A stretch of DNA of 64,000 nt from JAZBPO01 sp963691775 (GCA_963691775.1 OY829369.1:1922001-1986000); one strand, 5' to 3'; counted from the first letter of the stretch, positions 43,479 through 52,553 are shown. Notes: a model not told the origin generated them from the letters alone. Numbers and translations: made by a program.

Positions 43479-44279
43479 TCAGGACACGGCGCTCCGAAAG
43501 CTTGCCGTACGCGGCGGCGCAGGAAGCTGATCCAGCTCTCGAGCAAGGTGATCAGCGGCGCAGGCTGCCCACCACGCATAGCCCGCAGGGGACGCATGCA
43601 TCCCGTCTTCCGCGACGTGCGCGTGAGGGTCGATCTCCGGCAACGGCACGTGGGCGATGGTCCGCTCCGGTGCGAGCGGCGATGGGTGCGCAATACGACG
43701 CGCAGCCCGGTCGAGCTGTGCGACGCGAAGTGCAAGCAGGGGCGCCAGCGGCCAGGCGAGCCCAGGAAGGCGCTGCACGGGCGGGAGCCCGGATACCGCA
43801 ACGAGGCGCACGCCTGCGACGAAGAGCCGGGTAACGATCCGATCGAGCTGCCGGCGCCACGCCGTGAGCGGCGTCATGGCCAGGGCATCGTTGACGCCGA
43901 TGACAAGCAGCGCAGCATCCGCCGCGGGCACGCCCCGCCGCTGCAGATCTGCGTCCAGACGCGCCGCGGTCCAGCCGGCACCGCCTCGCGCTATCCAATG
44001 GATACGGGTGCGGCGGCGCAGGGCGACGCCGAAGGCGAGGCGCGGCGCAAGGGCCGCCTCCACCTCATCGCAGCCGGCCCCGAGCGCACTCGCATCACCG
44101 AGGACGAGCAGCCGCTCAGAGGGCGCCGAAAGCTCACCGACCTCCCCTTCGCTTGCGCCGACGGGCAGGGGCGTGGACGCCGCGCCCAGACGCAGGCGCG
44201 CCCGCTGCATCGCCGCCACGGGCAAGAAGCCGAGGGCTGCGCCAAGACTGAGCATGCGCTGGGAGTCGCTGTCGGACAC
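43479..44279 (-). CDS. SGNH/GDSL hydrolase-like protein lacking the usual nucleophile Ser
   Basis: A 266-residue protein. Block I reads VLGDASALGAG where active relatives have GDS, so the nucleophile position is Ala and the Ser is shifted one place. Block III VIGVNDALAM (GxND) and block V EDGMHASPAGYAWW (DxxH) are intact. The rest matches the SGNH fold of bacterial lipases and esterases. The codon is GCG; a single G-to-T change would restore Ser. It may be inactive, a binding protein, or use the shifted Ser. The GTG start has GGAGGGG just upstream. Confidence 0.75.
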   Translation of the reverse strand: MSDSDSQRMLSLGAALGFLPVAAMQRARLRLGAASTPLPVGASEGEVGELSAPSERLLVLGDASALGAGCDEVEAALAPRLAFGVALRRRTRIHWIARGGAGWTAARLDADLQRRGVPAADAALLVIGVNDALAMTPLTAWRRQLDRIVTRLFVAGVRLVAVSGLPPVQRLPGLAWPLAPLLALRVAQLDRAARRIAHPSPLAPERTIAHVPLPEIDPHAHVAEDGMHASPAGYAWWAACAADHLARELDQLPAPPRTASFRSAVS

Positions 44280-44344
44280 CGGCCCCTCCGGTTTCGATAG
44301 GAAGGCGCAGTATGCAGAAGCGTCCGGGCCGGGTCATGGCAGGA

Positions 44345-44420
44345 GACGCTGAACGATAGCTTTTATCTTTTGTTTACATAAAAACAATCCATTTCACCTT
44401 TCATCTACTTCAATCCATAG
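44345..44420 (+). promoter_or_regulatory. AT-rich promoter island upstream of the peroxiredoxin-glutaredoxin gene
   Basis: This stretch is strongly AT-rich in a GC-rich genome. It holds an 18-bp inverted repeat, TTGTTT (44370-44375), six bases, AAACAA (44382-44387). It also has a direct repeat CAATCCAT at 44385-44392 and 44411-44418. It lies 55-130 bases before the gene's ATG. An operator for a peroxide-responsive or similar regulator is plausible; it does not match a full OxyR consensus. Confidence 0.45.
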
Positions 44421-44474
44421 TCCTCCCATCGCCGCCGGAGAAGCCGGCCGCCCCATTCTGGAAGGATGCTCCCC

Positions 44475-45239
44475 ATGAACCACCAAGGCTTTGCTGCCCG
44501 CGAAGGTCAGCGCGTACCGAAAGTCGACTTCAAACGCATCCGCGACGGGCTGCTTGATACGCGTTCAAGCCATGACGTCTTCGCTGATCGCACGGTCATC
44601 CTGTTCGCGCTCCCCGGGGCCTACACCCCCACCTGTTCCAGTGCGCACCTCCCCCGCTACGAAGAACTGGCGTCGGTGTTCGCACAGCTCGGCGTCGACG
44701 AGATCGTCTGCCTTTCGGTCAACGACGCCTTCGTGATGGATGCCTGGGCGAAGGACCAGCAGGTTCGCAAGGTAACGGTACTCGCCGACGGGAATGGCGA
44801 GTTCAGCCGCGGCATGGGGCTGCTTGTCGACAAGAGCGACCTTGGCTTCGGCGCGCGCTCCTGGCGCTACTCGATGCTCGTGCGAGACGGCGTCATCGAG
44901 AAGCAGTTCATCGAGCCGAACGTTCCGGGCGACCCCTTCGAGGTCTCCGACGCCGACACGATGCTGCGCCACCTCGATCCTCAGGGCCGCACAGAAGCAC
45001 TGTCGGTAACCCTGTTCACCAAGCCAGGCTGCACGCACTGCACCCGTGCGAAGACGATGCTCCGCGAGCACGGCATCGGGTTCGAGGAGGTCGGTCTCGG
45101 CCACGGCCTGTCGACCTCCACCCTGCGCGCCGTGTCCGGCCGCAGCACGACGCCGCAGGTGTTCGTGAACGGCGACGCCATCGGCGGCGCGGACGAACTG
45201 GCGAGCTGGCTCGAGGATCGGACCGTGCGCGCGGCCTGA
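44475..45239 (+). CDS. peroxiredoxin 5-type / glutaredoxin hybrid
   Basis: A 254-residue two-domain protein. The Prx5 domain (about 1-165) has the peroxidatic Cys in GAYTPTCSSAHLPRYEEL and SVNDAFVMDAWA. The glutaredoxin domain (about 180-250) has the FTKPGCTHCTRAK dithiol site and TTPQVFVNGDAIGG. Such hybrids reduce peroxides with glutathione as electron donor, the Grx domain recycling the Prx domain. The ATG at 44475 has GGAAGG eight bases before it; an ATG three codons earlier sits too close. It stands alone after an AT-rich promoter region. Confidence 0.93.
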   Translation: MNHQGFAAREGQRVPKVDFKRIRDGLLDTRSSHDVFADRTVILFALPGAYTPTCSSAHLPRYEELASVFAQLGVDEIVCLSVNDAFVMDAWAKDQQVRKVTVLADGNGEFSRGMGLLVDKSDLGFGARSWRYSMLVRDGVIEKQFIEPNVPGDPFEVSDADTMLRHLDPQGRTEALSVTLFTKPGCTHCTRAKTMLREHGIGFEEVGLGHGLSTSTLRAVSGRSTTPQVFVNGDAIGGADELASWLEDRTVRAA

Positions 45240-45260
45240 TCCACGCTTCCGGGCGCGCCC

Positions 45261-45411
45261 CCGCACGCGATCGCCGCTCTCCCCCGAGATCGCGTGAGCG
45301 CCCTGCCTGCCCCTCCTCCCTCCCGGGAGGGGTAGGCCCCTTCCGGGGCAGCCCCTTCTGCCGTGCTCTTCACGCACCCTGCACGGACCACCCGCACAAT
45401 CGCCGCTCTCC
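45261..45411. repeat. short direct repeat pair around the terminator region
   Basis: CCGCACGCGATCGCCGCTCT and the following CC at 45261-45282 recur as CCGCACAATCGCCGCTCTCC at 45392-45411, about 130 bases apart. The two copies bracket the hairpins at 45318-45349. The pair is not flanked by any mobile-element gene and its meaning is unknown. Confidence 0.5.
45318..45349 (+). terminator. tandem hairpins after the peroxiredoxin-glutaredoxin gene
   Basis: Two adjacent GC-rich inverted repeats: CCCTCCC/GGGAGGG at 45318-45331 with no loop bases, and GCCCC-TTCC-GGGGC at 45336-45349. The second is followed by a pyrimidine-rich CCCCTTCT. They lie 80-110 bases past the stop and could end transcription before the SDR gene. 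Confidence 0.5.
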
Positions 45412-45433
45412 GATCGATCAGGGCCCTTCCCCC

Positions 45434-46387
45434 ATGCACCCCCTCGTCCAGGCCGCCAACGGCATCCGCTTCTTCACCGGCTACGCGGCCAGCTTTACGG
45501 CCCTCGGCTATCGCTTCAGACGCCGCGGCTTCGAGGATCTGACGCCCGATTTCACCGGGCAGCGCTGGATCGTGACCGGCGCTTCCACCGGCCTTGGCGC
45601 CGCCCTCGCCCGCCTCGCTGCCAGCTACGGCGCAGACGTTACGGCGGTTGCGCGGAGCGCAGACAAGCTCGACGCCCTTGCTGCCGAAGCGACCGCCCTG
45701 CCCGGGGCCATCCGACCCCACGCACTCGATCTGTCCTCCATCGCGGCAAACGGCGACTTCGCCGCATCTGTTGCAGCGGACGGCCCCGTGGACATGCTCG
45801 TGAACAACATCGGCGTCCTGCTCAACAAACCAGGGACAACTGCGGAAGGACTCGATCTCGGCTTCGCGACCAATCTGCTCGGTCCCTGGTATCTGACGCA
45901 ATCGCTGCAGGCAGCCGGTGCGCTCCCCGCAGGCGCCGGCGTCATCACCATGAGCTCCGGCGGCCTGTACAACGTGCGCATGTCGATTCGCGCCCTCGAA
46001 CGCCAGAAGCACTACGACGGCGTCCTCGCCTACGCGTTCCACAAGCGCGCGCAGCTCGCGGTCAACCACGCCTGGCGCCGCCGTGGGGATGGCGTCGACT
46101 ACTACGTCATGCATCCGGGTTGGGCGAAGACCCCGGGCGTGGAATCGTCGCTGCCGGGACTCGATCGCAGCCTTGGCCCGATTCTGCGCACGCCGGAAGA
46201 AGGGGTGGATACGGCGCTTTGGCTGGCGTCGAAGCGGCCGGCCCAGGACACTGTGGAGGGACTCTGGTTCGACCGCGACCTGCGCAAGGAGCATCTGCTC
46301 TGGGGGACGCAGGGCGGCGCAGAGGAAACGGCCCTCCTGGCCGCACTCGCCGCGGCCTGCGATCGGGCGCTCGCCGCCACGCACTGA
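45434..46387 (+). CDS. short-chain dehydrogenase/reductase, DHRS12-like
   Basis: A 317-residue SDR. The cofactor loop is VTGASTGLGAALARLAASYGA, LVNNIGVLLN is the conserved NNxG strand, MSSGGLY holds the catalytic Ser, and YAFHKRAQLAVNHAW has the YxxxK pair. YYVMHPGWAKTPGVESS is characteristic of the DHRS12-type group. The N-terminal 40 residues precede the Rossmann fold and include a mildly hydrophobic stretch. The substrate is unknown. It is followed after 13 bases by a secreted protein gene, probably co-transcribed. Confidence 0.85.
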   Translation: MHPLVQAANGIRFFTGYAASFTALGYRFRRRGFEDLTPDFTGQRWIVTGASTGLGAALARLAASYGADVTAVARSADKLDALAAEATALPGAIRPHALDLSSIAANGDFAASVAADGPVDMLVNNIGVLLNKPGTTAEGLDLGFATNLLGPWYLTQSLQAAGALPAGAGVITMSSGGLYNVRMSIRALERQKHYDGVLAYAFHKRAQLAVNHAWRRRGDGVDYYVMHPGWAKTPGVESSLPGLDRSLGPILRTPEEGVDTALWLASKRPAQDTVEGLWFDRDLRKEHLLWGTQGGAEETALLAALAAACDRALAATH

Positions 46388-46400
46388 CCCGGAGATCAAT

Positions 46401-47009
46401 ATGTGGTCGAGACTCGATTCACCGCGCCGGCGGCGTGGATCCTCGATCGCGATCCTGCTTCTGGCGGCCATCGGTGCAAACGCTGATGAGCAATTGACCC
46501 TGCCGACACCGGAGCGCTGGCAGACCGTCACGCAGGTCGCGACGCCCGTGCTGCGCATGTCGGCCTTCGCGGTGCCGAGCCCGGCGGGCGAAGGCTTCGA
46601 CAAGCTCTCATTCGAGTGGTTCGCCCGCGACTTCGCCGCGGACAGCGATCCCTTCTCCCTCATTGAGCAGGTCGCCGGCACGCTAGAAGGCAACTGCGAG
46701 AAGGGCTCTGATCAGCCGGTCTTCGCGGGCGAGGAGAACGGCTATCCGACCGTAGTGCGCCTGCTCATCTGTCCGCGCCTGAATCGTACGGAGCCGCCCC
46801 GCGGAGAATTGCTGTTGCTGAAGGCGATGATCGGGGACAGCGGCCCGTGGATCGTTGTCCGAGGCCAGGAGTTCGACGCAACCGCACCACCAGCGGCCGA
46901 GGTCGTGCGTAGCATCGTCGCGCGCTGGAGCGAGTCCATGCGCGCGATCACCCTATGCGACCCTGATGCGCCGGAACACCCGTGCCCGGCGATGGCAGCA
47001 GCCGAATAG
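46401..47009 (+). CDS. secreted hypothetical protein
   Basis: A 202-residue protein with a signal peptide: basic SPRRRRGS followed by hydrophobic IAILLLAAIGANA, cleaved near residue 29. The mature part is globular with four cysteines (in EGNCEKG, LLICPRL, ITLCDPD and EHPCPA) that could form two disulfides. I do not recognise a family. ATG 46401 has GGAG six bases upstream; the same frame is open further upstream inside the SDR gene but has no comparable start. It ends five bases from the convergent acyl-CoA dehydrogenase. Confidence 0.65.
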   Translation: MWSRLDSPRRRRGSSIAILLLAAIGANADEQLTLPTPERWQTVTQVATPVLRMSAFAVPSPAGEGFDKLSFEWFARDFAADSDPFSLIEQVAGTLEGNCEKGSDQPVFAGEENGYPTVVRLLICPRLNRTEPPRGELLLLKAMIGDSGPWIVVRGQEFDATAPPAAEVVRSIVARWSESMRAITLCDPDAPEHPCPAMAAAE

Positions 47010-47014
47010 CCCGC

Positions 47015-48802
47015 TCAGAAACCCGCGTCGGCAATCGCCATGAGCGGCTCGCTGCCGGCCTCGATGCGCTCGACGAGCGCACCGGCCATCGGCAGTTGCT
47101 TGGCAAAATAGAACTTCGCGGTCGCCGACTTCGCCGCCATGGCCGCCGGATCACGCTGACCGGATGCGAGGTTCGCTTCCGCCACGGCAGCCATACGGGA
47201 CCAGAGCCACGCATAGGCAACGAGACCGGTGAGTTCTAGATAGTCGGCCGCGGCGCTGCCTGCGAAATCGACGTCGTCGCGCCCCCGCTCCACGAGCGCG
47301 GCCGTCGCGCGCTCGAAGCGCTCGATGGCTTGCTCCAGACCCGCTCGGGCCCAATCCGGGCACTGCGTATCGAGCGAAGCGCGAAGTTCTTCGGCGAACA
47401 CGCCCGCGAGGCGGCCGCCATCGCGGGCGGTCTTGCGATCTGCGAGATCCATGGCCTGGATGCCATTCGTGCCTTCGTAGATCTGCGCGATGCGCGCGTC
47501 CCGCACGTACTGCTCCATGCCCCATTCCACCACGTAGCCATGCCCGCCGAGGACCTGCTGCGCGATCACCGAGCCATCGAAGCCGCGATCCGTGAAGTAG
47601 GCCTTGGCGACGGGCGTGAGGAAGGCGACCAGATCCGCCGCACGCTTCGCAGCATCGCCTTCGGCGCAGCGCGCCAGATCGAGCTGCATCGCGACATAGG
47701 CTGCGAACGCGCGACCGCCCTCTATCCAGCCCTTCTGCTCGAGCAGCATACGGCGCACATCCGGATGTACGGTCAGCGGATCGGCAGTCGCATCGGGCTG
47801 CGCAGGGCCCCGCGGCGCACGGCCCTGCACGCGCTCACGCGCATAGGCGAGGGCGTTCTGGTAAGCGATGTCTGCGGTGCCGAGCCCCTGAAGGCCTATC
47901 GACAGGCGCTCGTAATTCATCATCGTGAACATGCAGGCGAGGCCACGATTCTCTTCACCGATCAGCCAACCCCTCGCGCCGTCAAAGTTCATGACGCAGG
48001 TGGCGCTGCCGCGGATGCCCATCTTGTGTTCGATCGACCCGACGGAGACCGCGTTGCGCTTGCCGGGCACGGCCGGCGTCGCCTCGCCCTCGGGCAGGAA
48101 CTTCGGCACGAGGAAGAGTGAGATACCGCGAGTCCCGGGCGGAGCATCGGGAAGGCGCGCGAGGCACAGGTGCACGACGTTCTCCGTCATGTCCTGATCA
48201 CCGCCCGTGATGAAGATCTTCGTGCCCGTGATCGCATAGCTGCCATCGGCCTGCGGCTCCGCGCGCGTGCGCATGATGCCGAGATCCGATCCTGCGTTGG
48301 GCTCGGTCAGGCACATGGTTCCCGAGAAGCGACCCTCGTAGAGCCGCGGCAGCCAGCGCGCGCGCATCTCTTCGTCCGCGTGGGCTGCGAGGGCAAGCGT
48401 TGCCCCGGCCGTCAACGCGGGATAGAGATAGAGCGACGTGTTTGCGGCGAACATCATTTCCTCGAAGGCGACCGTCAGCATCTTCGGCATGCCCTGACCG
48501 CCGAACTCAGGATCCCCGCCGAGGCCGCCCCAGCCCCCTTCCGCAAACGTGCGATAAGCGTCGCCGAAGCCCGCAGGTGTACGCACGGCGCCGTCTTCGA
48601 GCACACAGCCCTCGGCGTCACCACTCTGATTCAGCGGCAGGAGCACTTCTTCCGCGACGCGTCCGGCCTCGTCGATGATCATCTCGGCGGTCGCACGATC
48701 CGCATGGGCCATGGCGGCGTATTGCTGCCAGAGCGCGTCTGCCGCAAAGAGATCGAAGAGGATGAAGCCGAAGTCCTCACGTGGTGCCTGATAGCTGGGC
48801 AT
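47015..48802 (-). CDS. acyl-CoA dehydrogenase (long form, with C-terminal extension)
   Basis: A 595-residue flavin acyl-CoA dehydrogenase. MCLTEPNAGSDLGIMRTRAEP is the FAD/substrate segment, GTKIFITGGDQDMTENVVHL, NYERLSIGLQGLG, and QVLGGHGYVVEWGMEQYVRDARIAQIYEGTNGIQAMDL follow. About 130 C-terminal residues form the extra domain of the FadE5-like branch. It oxidises acyl-CoA to enoyl-CoA and passes electrons to ETF. It is 45 bases downstream of a close paralogue. Chain-length preference is not evident. Confidence 0.93.
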   Translation of the reverse strand: MPSYQAPREDFGFILFDLFAADALWQQYAAMAHADRATAEMIIDEAGRVAEEVLLPLNQSGDAEGCVLEDGAVRTPAGFGDAYRTFAEGGWGGLGGDPEFGGQGMPKMLTVAFEEMMFAANTSLYLYPALTAGATLALAAHADEEMRARWLPRLYEGRFSGTMCLTEPNAGSDLGIMRTRAEPQADGSYAITGTKIFITGGDQDMTENVVHLCLARLPDAPPGTRGISLFLVPKFLPEGEATPAVPGKRNAVSVGSIEHKMGIRGSATCVMNFDGARGWLIGEENRGLACMFTMMNYERLSIGLQGLGTADIAYQNALAYARERVQGRAPRGPAQPDATADPLTVHPDVRRMLLEQKGWIEGGRAFAAYVAMQLDLARCAEGDAAKRAADLVAFLTPVAKAYFTDRGFDGSVIAQQVLGGHGYVVEWGMEQYVRDARIAQIYEGTNGIQAMDLADRKTARDGGRLAGVFAEELRASLDTQCPDWARAGLEQAIERFERATAALVERGRDDVDFAGSAAADYLELTGLVAYAWLWSRMAAVAEANLASGQRDPAAMAAKSATAKFYFAKQLPMAGALVERIEAGSEPLMAIADAGF

Positions 48803-48847
48803 GTGCTTCTTCCCGATTCCGTTCTGGCCCGTGTTTCGCCGCCGCGC

Positions 48848-50626
48848 TCAGTGCGCAAAGGCCGCCGCGTCGATATCCATGAGCGAGGACGCACTCGCGC
48901 GGATTGTCTCCGCCAGTGTGCGCGTACGCGGCAGCATACGCTCGAAGAAGAAATCACCGGCCGCGCGCTTGCCTGCTTGAAAGTCATCTTCACCGGTGGC
49001 GCATTCGAGCACGCGCAGCCAGCACCAGCCCATGAGCACCCAGCCGGAGTACATGAGGAAGTCAACAGACGCCGCGCCGATCTCGCGTGGATCACCCATG
49101 GCCCGGCCGCCGACGTCGGCCGCAAGGCCAGTCCACTCGTCGCAGAGCGCGAGGAGCGCCTGCGCACGGGCGCCGAGGCCCGCGTCACCGTGGAGGCGTT
49201 CGCACGTTTCCCTGATCTCCCCGATGAGCTCCGTGAGACCCGCGCCGGCGTCACCCATGACCTTGCGGCCGAGCAGATCGAGCGCCTGGATCTGGGTGGT
49301 GCCTTCATAAATCAGCGTGATGCGCGTATCGCGTACAAACTGCTCGATGCCGTGCTCGCGGATGAAACCGTGGCCGCCGTAGATCTGCACCGCGCAATTG
49401 GTCGCTTCCATCGCCGTTTCGGTGAGGAAGCCCTTCACGATCGGCGTCAGCAGATCCATGCGCCGCGTCGCCGCGGCGCGCGTTTCCTCGTCGGCGCCGT
49501 GCAGCGAAAGGTCATGCATCTGCGCGGCGTAATAGACAAGCGCACGACCGCCTTCCGCGAGCGCTTTCTGCGTGAGCAGCATGCGGCGCACGTCCGGATG
49601 CACAACGATCGGGTCGGCGGGGCGGCCGGGCGCTTCCGGCCCCGACAGGGCGCGCATTTGCTCCCGTTCGAGCGCGTAATCGAGCGACGCTTGGAACCCT
49701 GCCTCGGACTGGCCAAGCCCCTGGATACCGACAACGAGACGAGCCGCATTCATCATCGTGAACATGCAGCGCATACCGCCGTTCTCCGGCCCCACTAGAT
49801 AGCCCGTCGCCTCGTCGAAGTTCATCACGCAGGTGGCGTTACCGTGGATGCCCATCTTTTCCTCGATAGACGCGCAGCGGACGCCGTTGCGCGCGCCGAG
49901 CGTGCCGTCCGCATCCGGCAGAAACTTCGGCACGACGAACATGGAGATGCCCTTGGTACCCCCCGGGGCATCGGGCAGCCGTGCAAGCACGAGATGGACG
50001 ATGTTGTCGGAGAGGTCGTGCTCGCCGGCGGAAATGAAGATCTTGGTGCCCGTGATCCGAAAACTGCCGTCCGCGTGGGGTTCGGCCTTTGTACGGACCA
50101 GGCCGACGTCAGAACCACAGTGCGGCTCCGTCAGGCACATGGTGCCGGTCCAGTTACCGGCGAGGAGCGGGCGCAGCCAGCGTTCCTTCTGCTCAGGCGT
50201 ACCGTGCGCCTCAAGGGCGTTGACGGCGCCGTGGGAGAGCGCGGGGTACATGCTCCAGGCGATGTTTGTCGTGGTCGTGAGCTCCTCCACGAAGGAGCCA
50301 ACGCTCGGCGGCAGGCCCTGGCCACCGTAGTTCGGATCTCCGGTCACCGCCGTCCAGCCCCCTTCGACGTAGGCCTTGTAGGCCTCCCTGAAGCCTGCGG
50401 GCGTCGTCACCACACCGTTCTCGTAGCGGCAGCCCTCGGCGTCACCCGGCGCATTCAGCGGTTGAAGCTCCTGCTCCGTGAATCGACCGATCTCTTCGAG
50501 GATACCGTCGAGCAGGTCCGGCGTGACGGCCTCGACCCCCGCAAGGCGCTCGTAATGTGCCCCGAAGTCGAAAACCTCGTGCATGAGGAAGCGCATGTCG
50601 CGCAGCGGCGTGCGGTAAGCGGGCAT
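48848..50626 (-). CDS. acyl-CoA dehydrogenase, paralogue of the adjacent gene
   Basis: A 592-residue protein with the same architecture as its neighbour: MCLTEPHCGSDVGLVRTKAEP, GTKIFISAGEHDLSDNIVHL, QIYGGHGFIREHGIEQFVRDTRITLIYEGTTQIQALDLLGRK. Both start MPxYxxPxxD, which fixes the ATG at 50626; an in-frame upstream extension is Arg-rich and non-homologous. The two probably arose by tandem duplication and may cover different chain lengths or branched acyl-CoAs. The acyl-CoA ligase at 59693 could supply substrates. Confidence 0.93.
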   Translation of the reverse strand: MPAYRTPLRDMRFLMHEVFDFGAHYERLAGVEAVTPDLLDGILEEIGRFTEQELQPLNAPGDAEGCRYENGVVTTPAGFREAYKAYVEGGWTAVTGDPNYGGQGLPPSVGSFVEELTTTTNIAWSMYPALSHGAVNALEAHGTPEQKERWLRPLLAGNWTGTMCLTEPHCGSDVGLVRTKAEPHADGSFRITGTKIFISAGEHDLSDNIVHLVLARLPDAPGGTKGISMFVVPKFLPDADGTLGARNGVRCASIEEKMGIHGNATCVMNFDEATGYLVGPENGGMRCMFTMMNAARLVVGIQGLGQSEAGFQASLDYALEREQMRALSGPEAPGRPADPIVVHPDVRRMLLTQKALAEGGRALVYYAAQMHDLSLHGADEETRAAATRRMDLLTPIVKGFLTETAMEATNCAVQIYGGHGFIREHGIEQFVRDTRITLIYEGTTQIQALDLLGRKVMGDAGAGLTELIGEIRETCERLHGDAGLGARAQALLALCDEWTGLAADVGGRAMGDPREIGAASVDFLMYSGWVLMGWCWLRVLECATGEDDFQAGKRAAGDFFFERMLPRTRTLAETIRASASSLMDIDAAAFAH

Positions 50627-50780
50627 GTCCGGAATCCGGTGGCGTCTACGGGCGCGCGAGTATAGCCCCGGAGCAGGCGCCGTCGGCAGAGCCTGCGTCC
50701 AGCGGGGCCTATTCTCATCAGGGCGTAGGAAATCCGCGCTGCGTCTACCGCGCCGACGCGCGCACCGGCACGCTAGGCGA

Positions 50781-51490
50781 ATGCTGGCACCCGCGACCCT
50801 TCCCGCCTGGGAGCGTTTTCTGCTTCCACCGCGCTGCGTGCTCTGCGGCCTTGCCTCGGACACGGCAACGGACCTGTGCAGCACCTGCGCAGATGCACTC
50901 GACCGCGTCGACGCGGCCTGCCCGCGCTGCGGCGCGCCCGTGCCGGAAGCCGCCCGCAGCTGGCCCTGCGGTCGGTGTCAGAGACACCGCGGCCAATCGC
51001 CGCGCTGCAAGCGTACTGTGAGTGGAATCCAGCGGCCGCAGCGCTGGTGCACGGGCTGAAATTCGAACGACGACTGGCATGCGCTCGCGTGATGGCACAG
51101 CTGATGCTGCGCGCACCGCCGGCCGATACGCTCGGCACGGTGCTCCACGTGCCGCTGCACTGGCGAAGACGTTGGCGGCGCGGATTCGATCAAGCCGAGC
51201 AGATCCGCGCTCATCTGCTCGCCCATCGGAGACGACCGTCTGTGCGGCTCGTCAGATTGCGCGCGACGCAGCCCCAGAGCGCACGCCGAAAAGGGCGTCG
51301 AAGCGCGCTGGCTGGCGCCTTCGAACTTCGCGGCAGGCCGATTCCGCAACGGATCACCCTGATCGACGACGTCTACACGACCGGCGCCACCCTGGCGGCG
51401 GCGGCGCGGGCCTGCCATGTCGCTGGGGTGCGCACCGTGCATGCGTGGGTGTTCGCCCGCACGCCCGCGCCGCGAGAACGGATCCCTTGA
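50781..51490 (+). pseudogene. comF: comF-type phosphoribosyltransferase-domain gene with a frameshift
   Basis: The N-terminal part, frame of 50781, has the ComF double zinc ribbon: CVLCG, LCSTC, CPRCG and CGRC. It then runs out of frame and stops at 51059. The remainder, frame of 50876, continues RPIAALQAYCEWNPAAAALVHGLKF, GFDQAE, and the PRPP loop ITLIDDVYTTGATL up to a stop at 51490. Joining the two near 50980-50995, as if one base were lost, restores a normal ComF of about 236 residues. This is either a real inactivating mutation or a sequencing error. ComF takes part in DNA uptake in competent bacteria. Confidence 0.8.
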
Positions 51491-51545
51491 CCGCGGAGGC
51501 ACCGACACCGTTCGATGGCACCCCGAACACGAAAAGGCAGCAGCG

Positions 51546-52553
51546 GTGGACGCGCACCCGAACGACGAAAAGATGCCCTTCGCCCACCTCGGGCCCGATG
51601 CCGTGCTCGATGCCGTCGAGTCAACGGGGCGACTCTCGGATGCGCGCATGCTGGCGCTCAACAGCTACGAAAATCGGGTCTGGCAGATTGGCATAGAGGA
51701 TGAGGTGCCCGTCATCGCCAAGTTCTACCGTCCGGATCGCTGGTCGGACGAAGCGATTCTGGAGGAGCACGCGTTCACCCAGGCCCTCGCCGATCTTGAG
51801 GTTCCGGCCGTACCGCCGCTTGTGGAGCCTGACGGCACCACGCTGCATCGCCATGGCGGCCTTCGCTTCGCGATCTACCCACGCCGAGGCGGACGCGCAC
51901 CTGATCCCGGGGATCCAGAGGCACTGGAGATTCTCGGCCGCTATCTCGGTCGCATCCATGCAATCGGCGCTGTCCGGCCCTTCGAGCATCGGCCACGACT
52001 CTCGGTAGAAGAGTACGGCCACGCGTGTCGTGCCTTCCTCCTCGACAGCGATCTGATCGATCCGTCGGTACGCGCAACGTACGAAAGCGTCACGGCTCAG
52101 CTACTTGAGCGCATCGAACGCGACTTCCCGCCCCTCAGCAGTTTTCAGAGCATCCGCCTGCACGGGGACTGTCACCTGGGCAACGTGCTCTGGCGTGACG
52201 AAATCCCGCACTTCGTCGACTTCGACGACGCCCGCACCGGGCCCGCGATCCAGGATCTGTGGATGATGCTTTCGGGTGATCGTCAGGACCGGGTGATCCA
52301 GTGCCTAGATCTGCTCGAGGGATACCAGGAGTTCATGGACTTCGACGCTGGCGAGCTGGTTCTGATAGAGCCCTTGCGCACCCTGCGCATTCTCCATCAC
52401 GCGGCCTGGATCGGGCGGCGCTGGGACGACCCGGCATTTCCACTCGCCTTCCCGGATTTCGATACGCCACGCTTCTGGGCCGAACACGTCACCGCGCTGC
52501 GCGAGCAGCAGGCAGCGCTCGAGGAAGCGCCGCTGAAGCTTCCGCAGCAGTAG
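51546..52553 (+). CDS. srkA: stress-response kinase A, YihE/SrkA-type
   Basis: A 335-residue APH-fold Ser/Thr kinase close in length to E. coli SrkA (328). LNSYENRVWQIG, VIAKFYRPDRWSDEAILEEHAF, the catalytic loop LHGDCHLGNVLWRD, and FVDFDDARTGPAIQDLWMMLSGD are all shared. The GTG at 51546 gives the expected N-terminus. In E. coli this kinase protects against stress-induced cell death. It lies 55 bases after the comF remnant and ends before a tandem repeat array. Confidence 0.92.
   Translation: MDAHPNDEKMPFAHLGPDAVLDAVESTGRLSDARMLALNSYENRVWQIGIEDEVPVIAKFYRPDRWSDEAILEEHAFTQALADLEVPAVPPLVEPDGTTLHRHGGLRFAIYPRRGGRAPDPGDPEALEILGRYLGRIHAIGAVRPFEHRPRLSVEEYGHACRAFLLDSDLIDPSVRATYESVTAQLLERIERDFPPLSSFQSIRLHGDCHLGNVLWRDEIPHFVDFDDARTGPAIQDLWMMLSGDRQDRVIQCLDLLEGYQEFMDFDAGELVLIEPLRTLRILHHAAWIGRRWDDPAFPLAFPDFDTPRFWAEHVTALREQQAALEEAPLKLPQQ

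Noticed and set aside
44361..44387. OxyR or FNR binding site
   Set aside because: The TTGTTT/AAACAA repeat does not match the ATAG-based OxyR pattern or TTGAT-N4-ATCAA, so I only call it an unassigned operator candidate.
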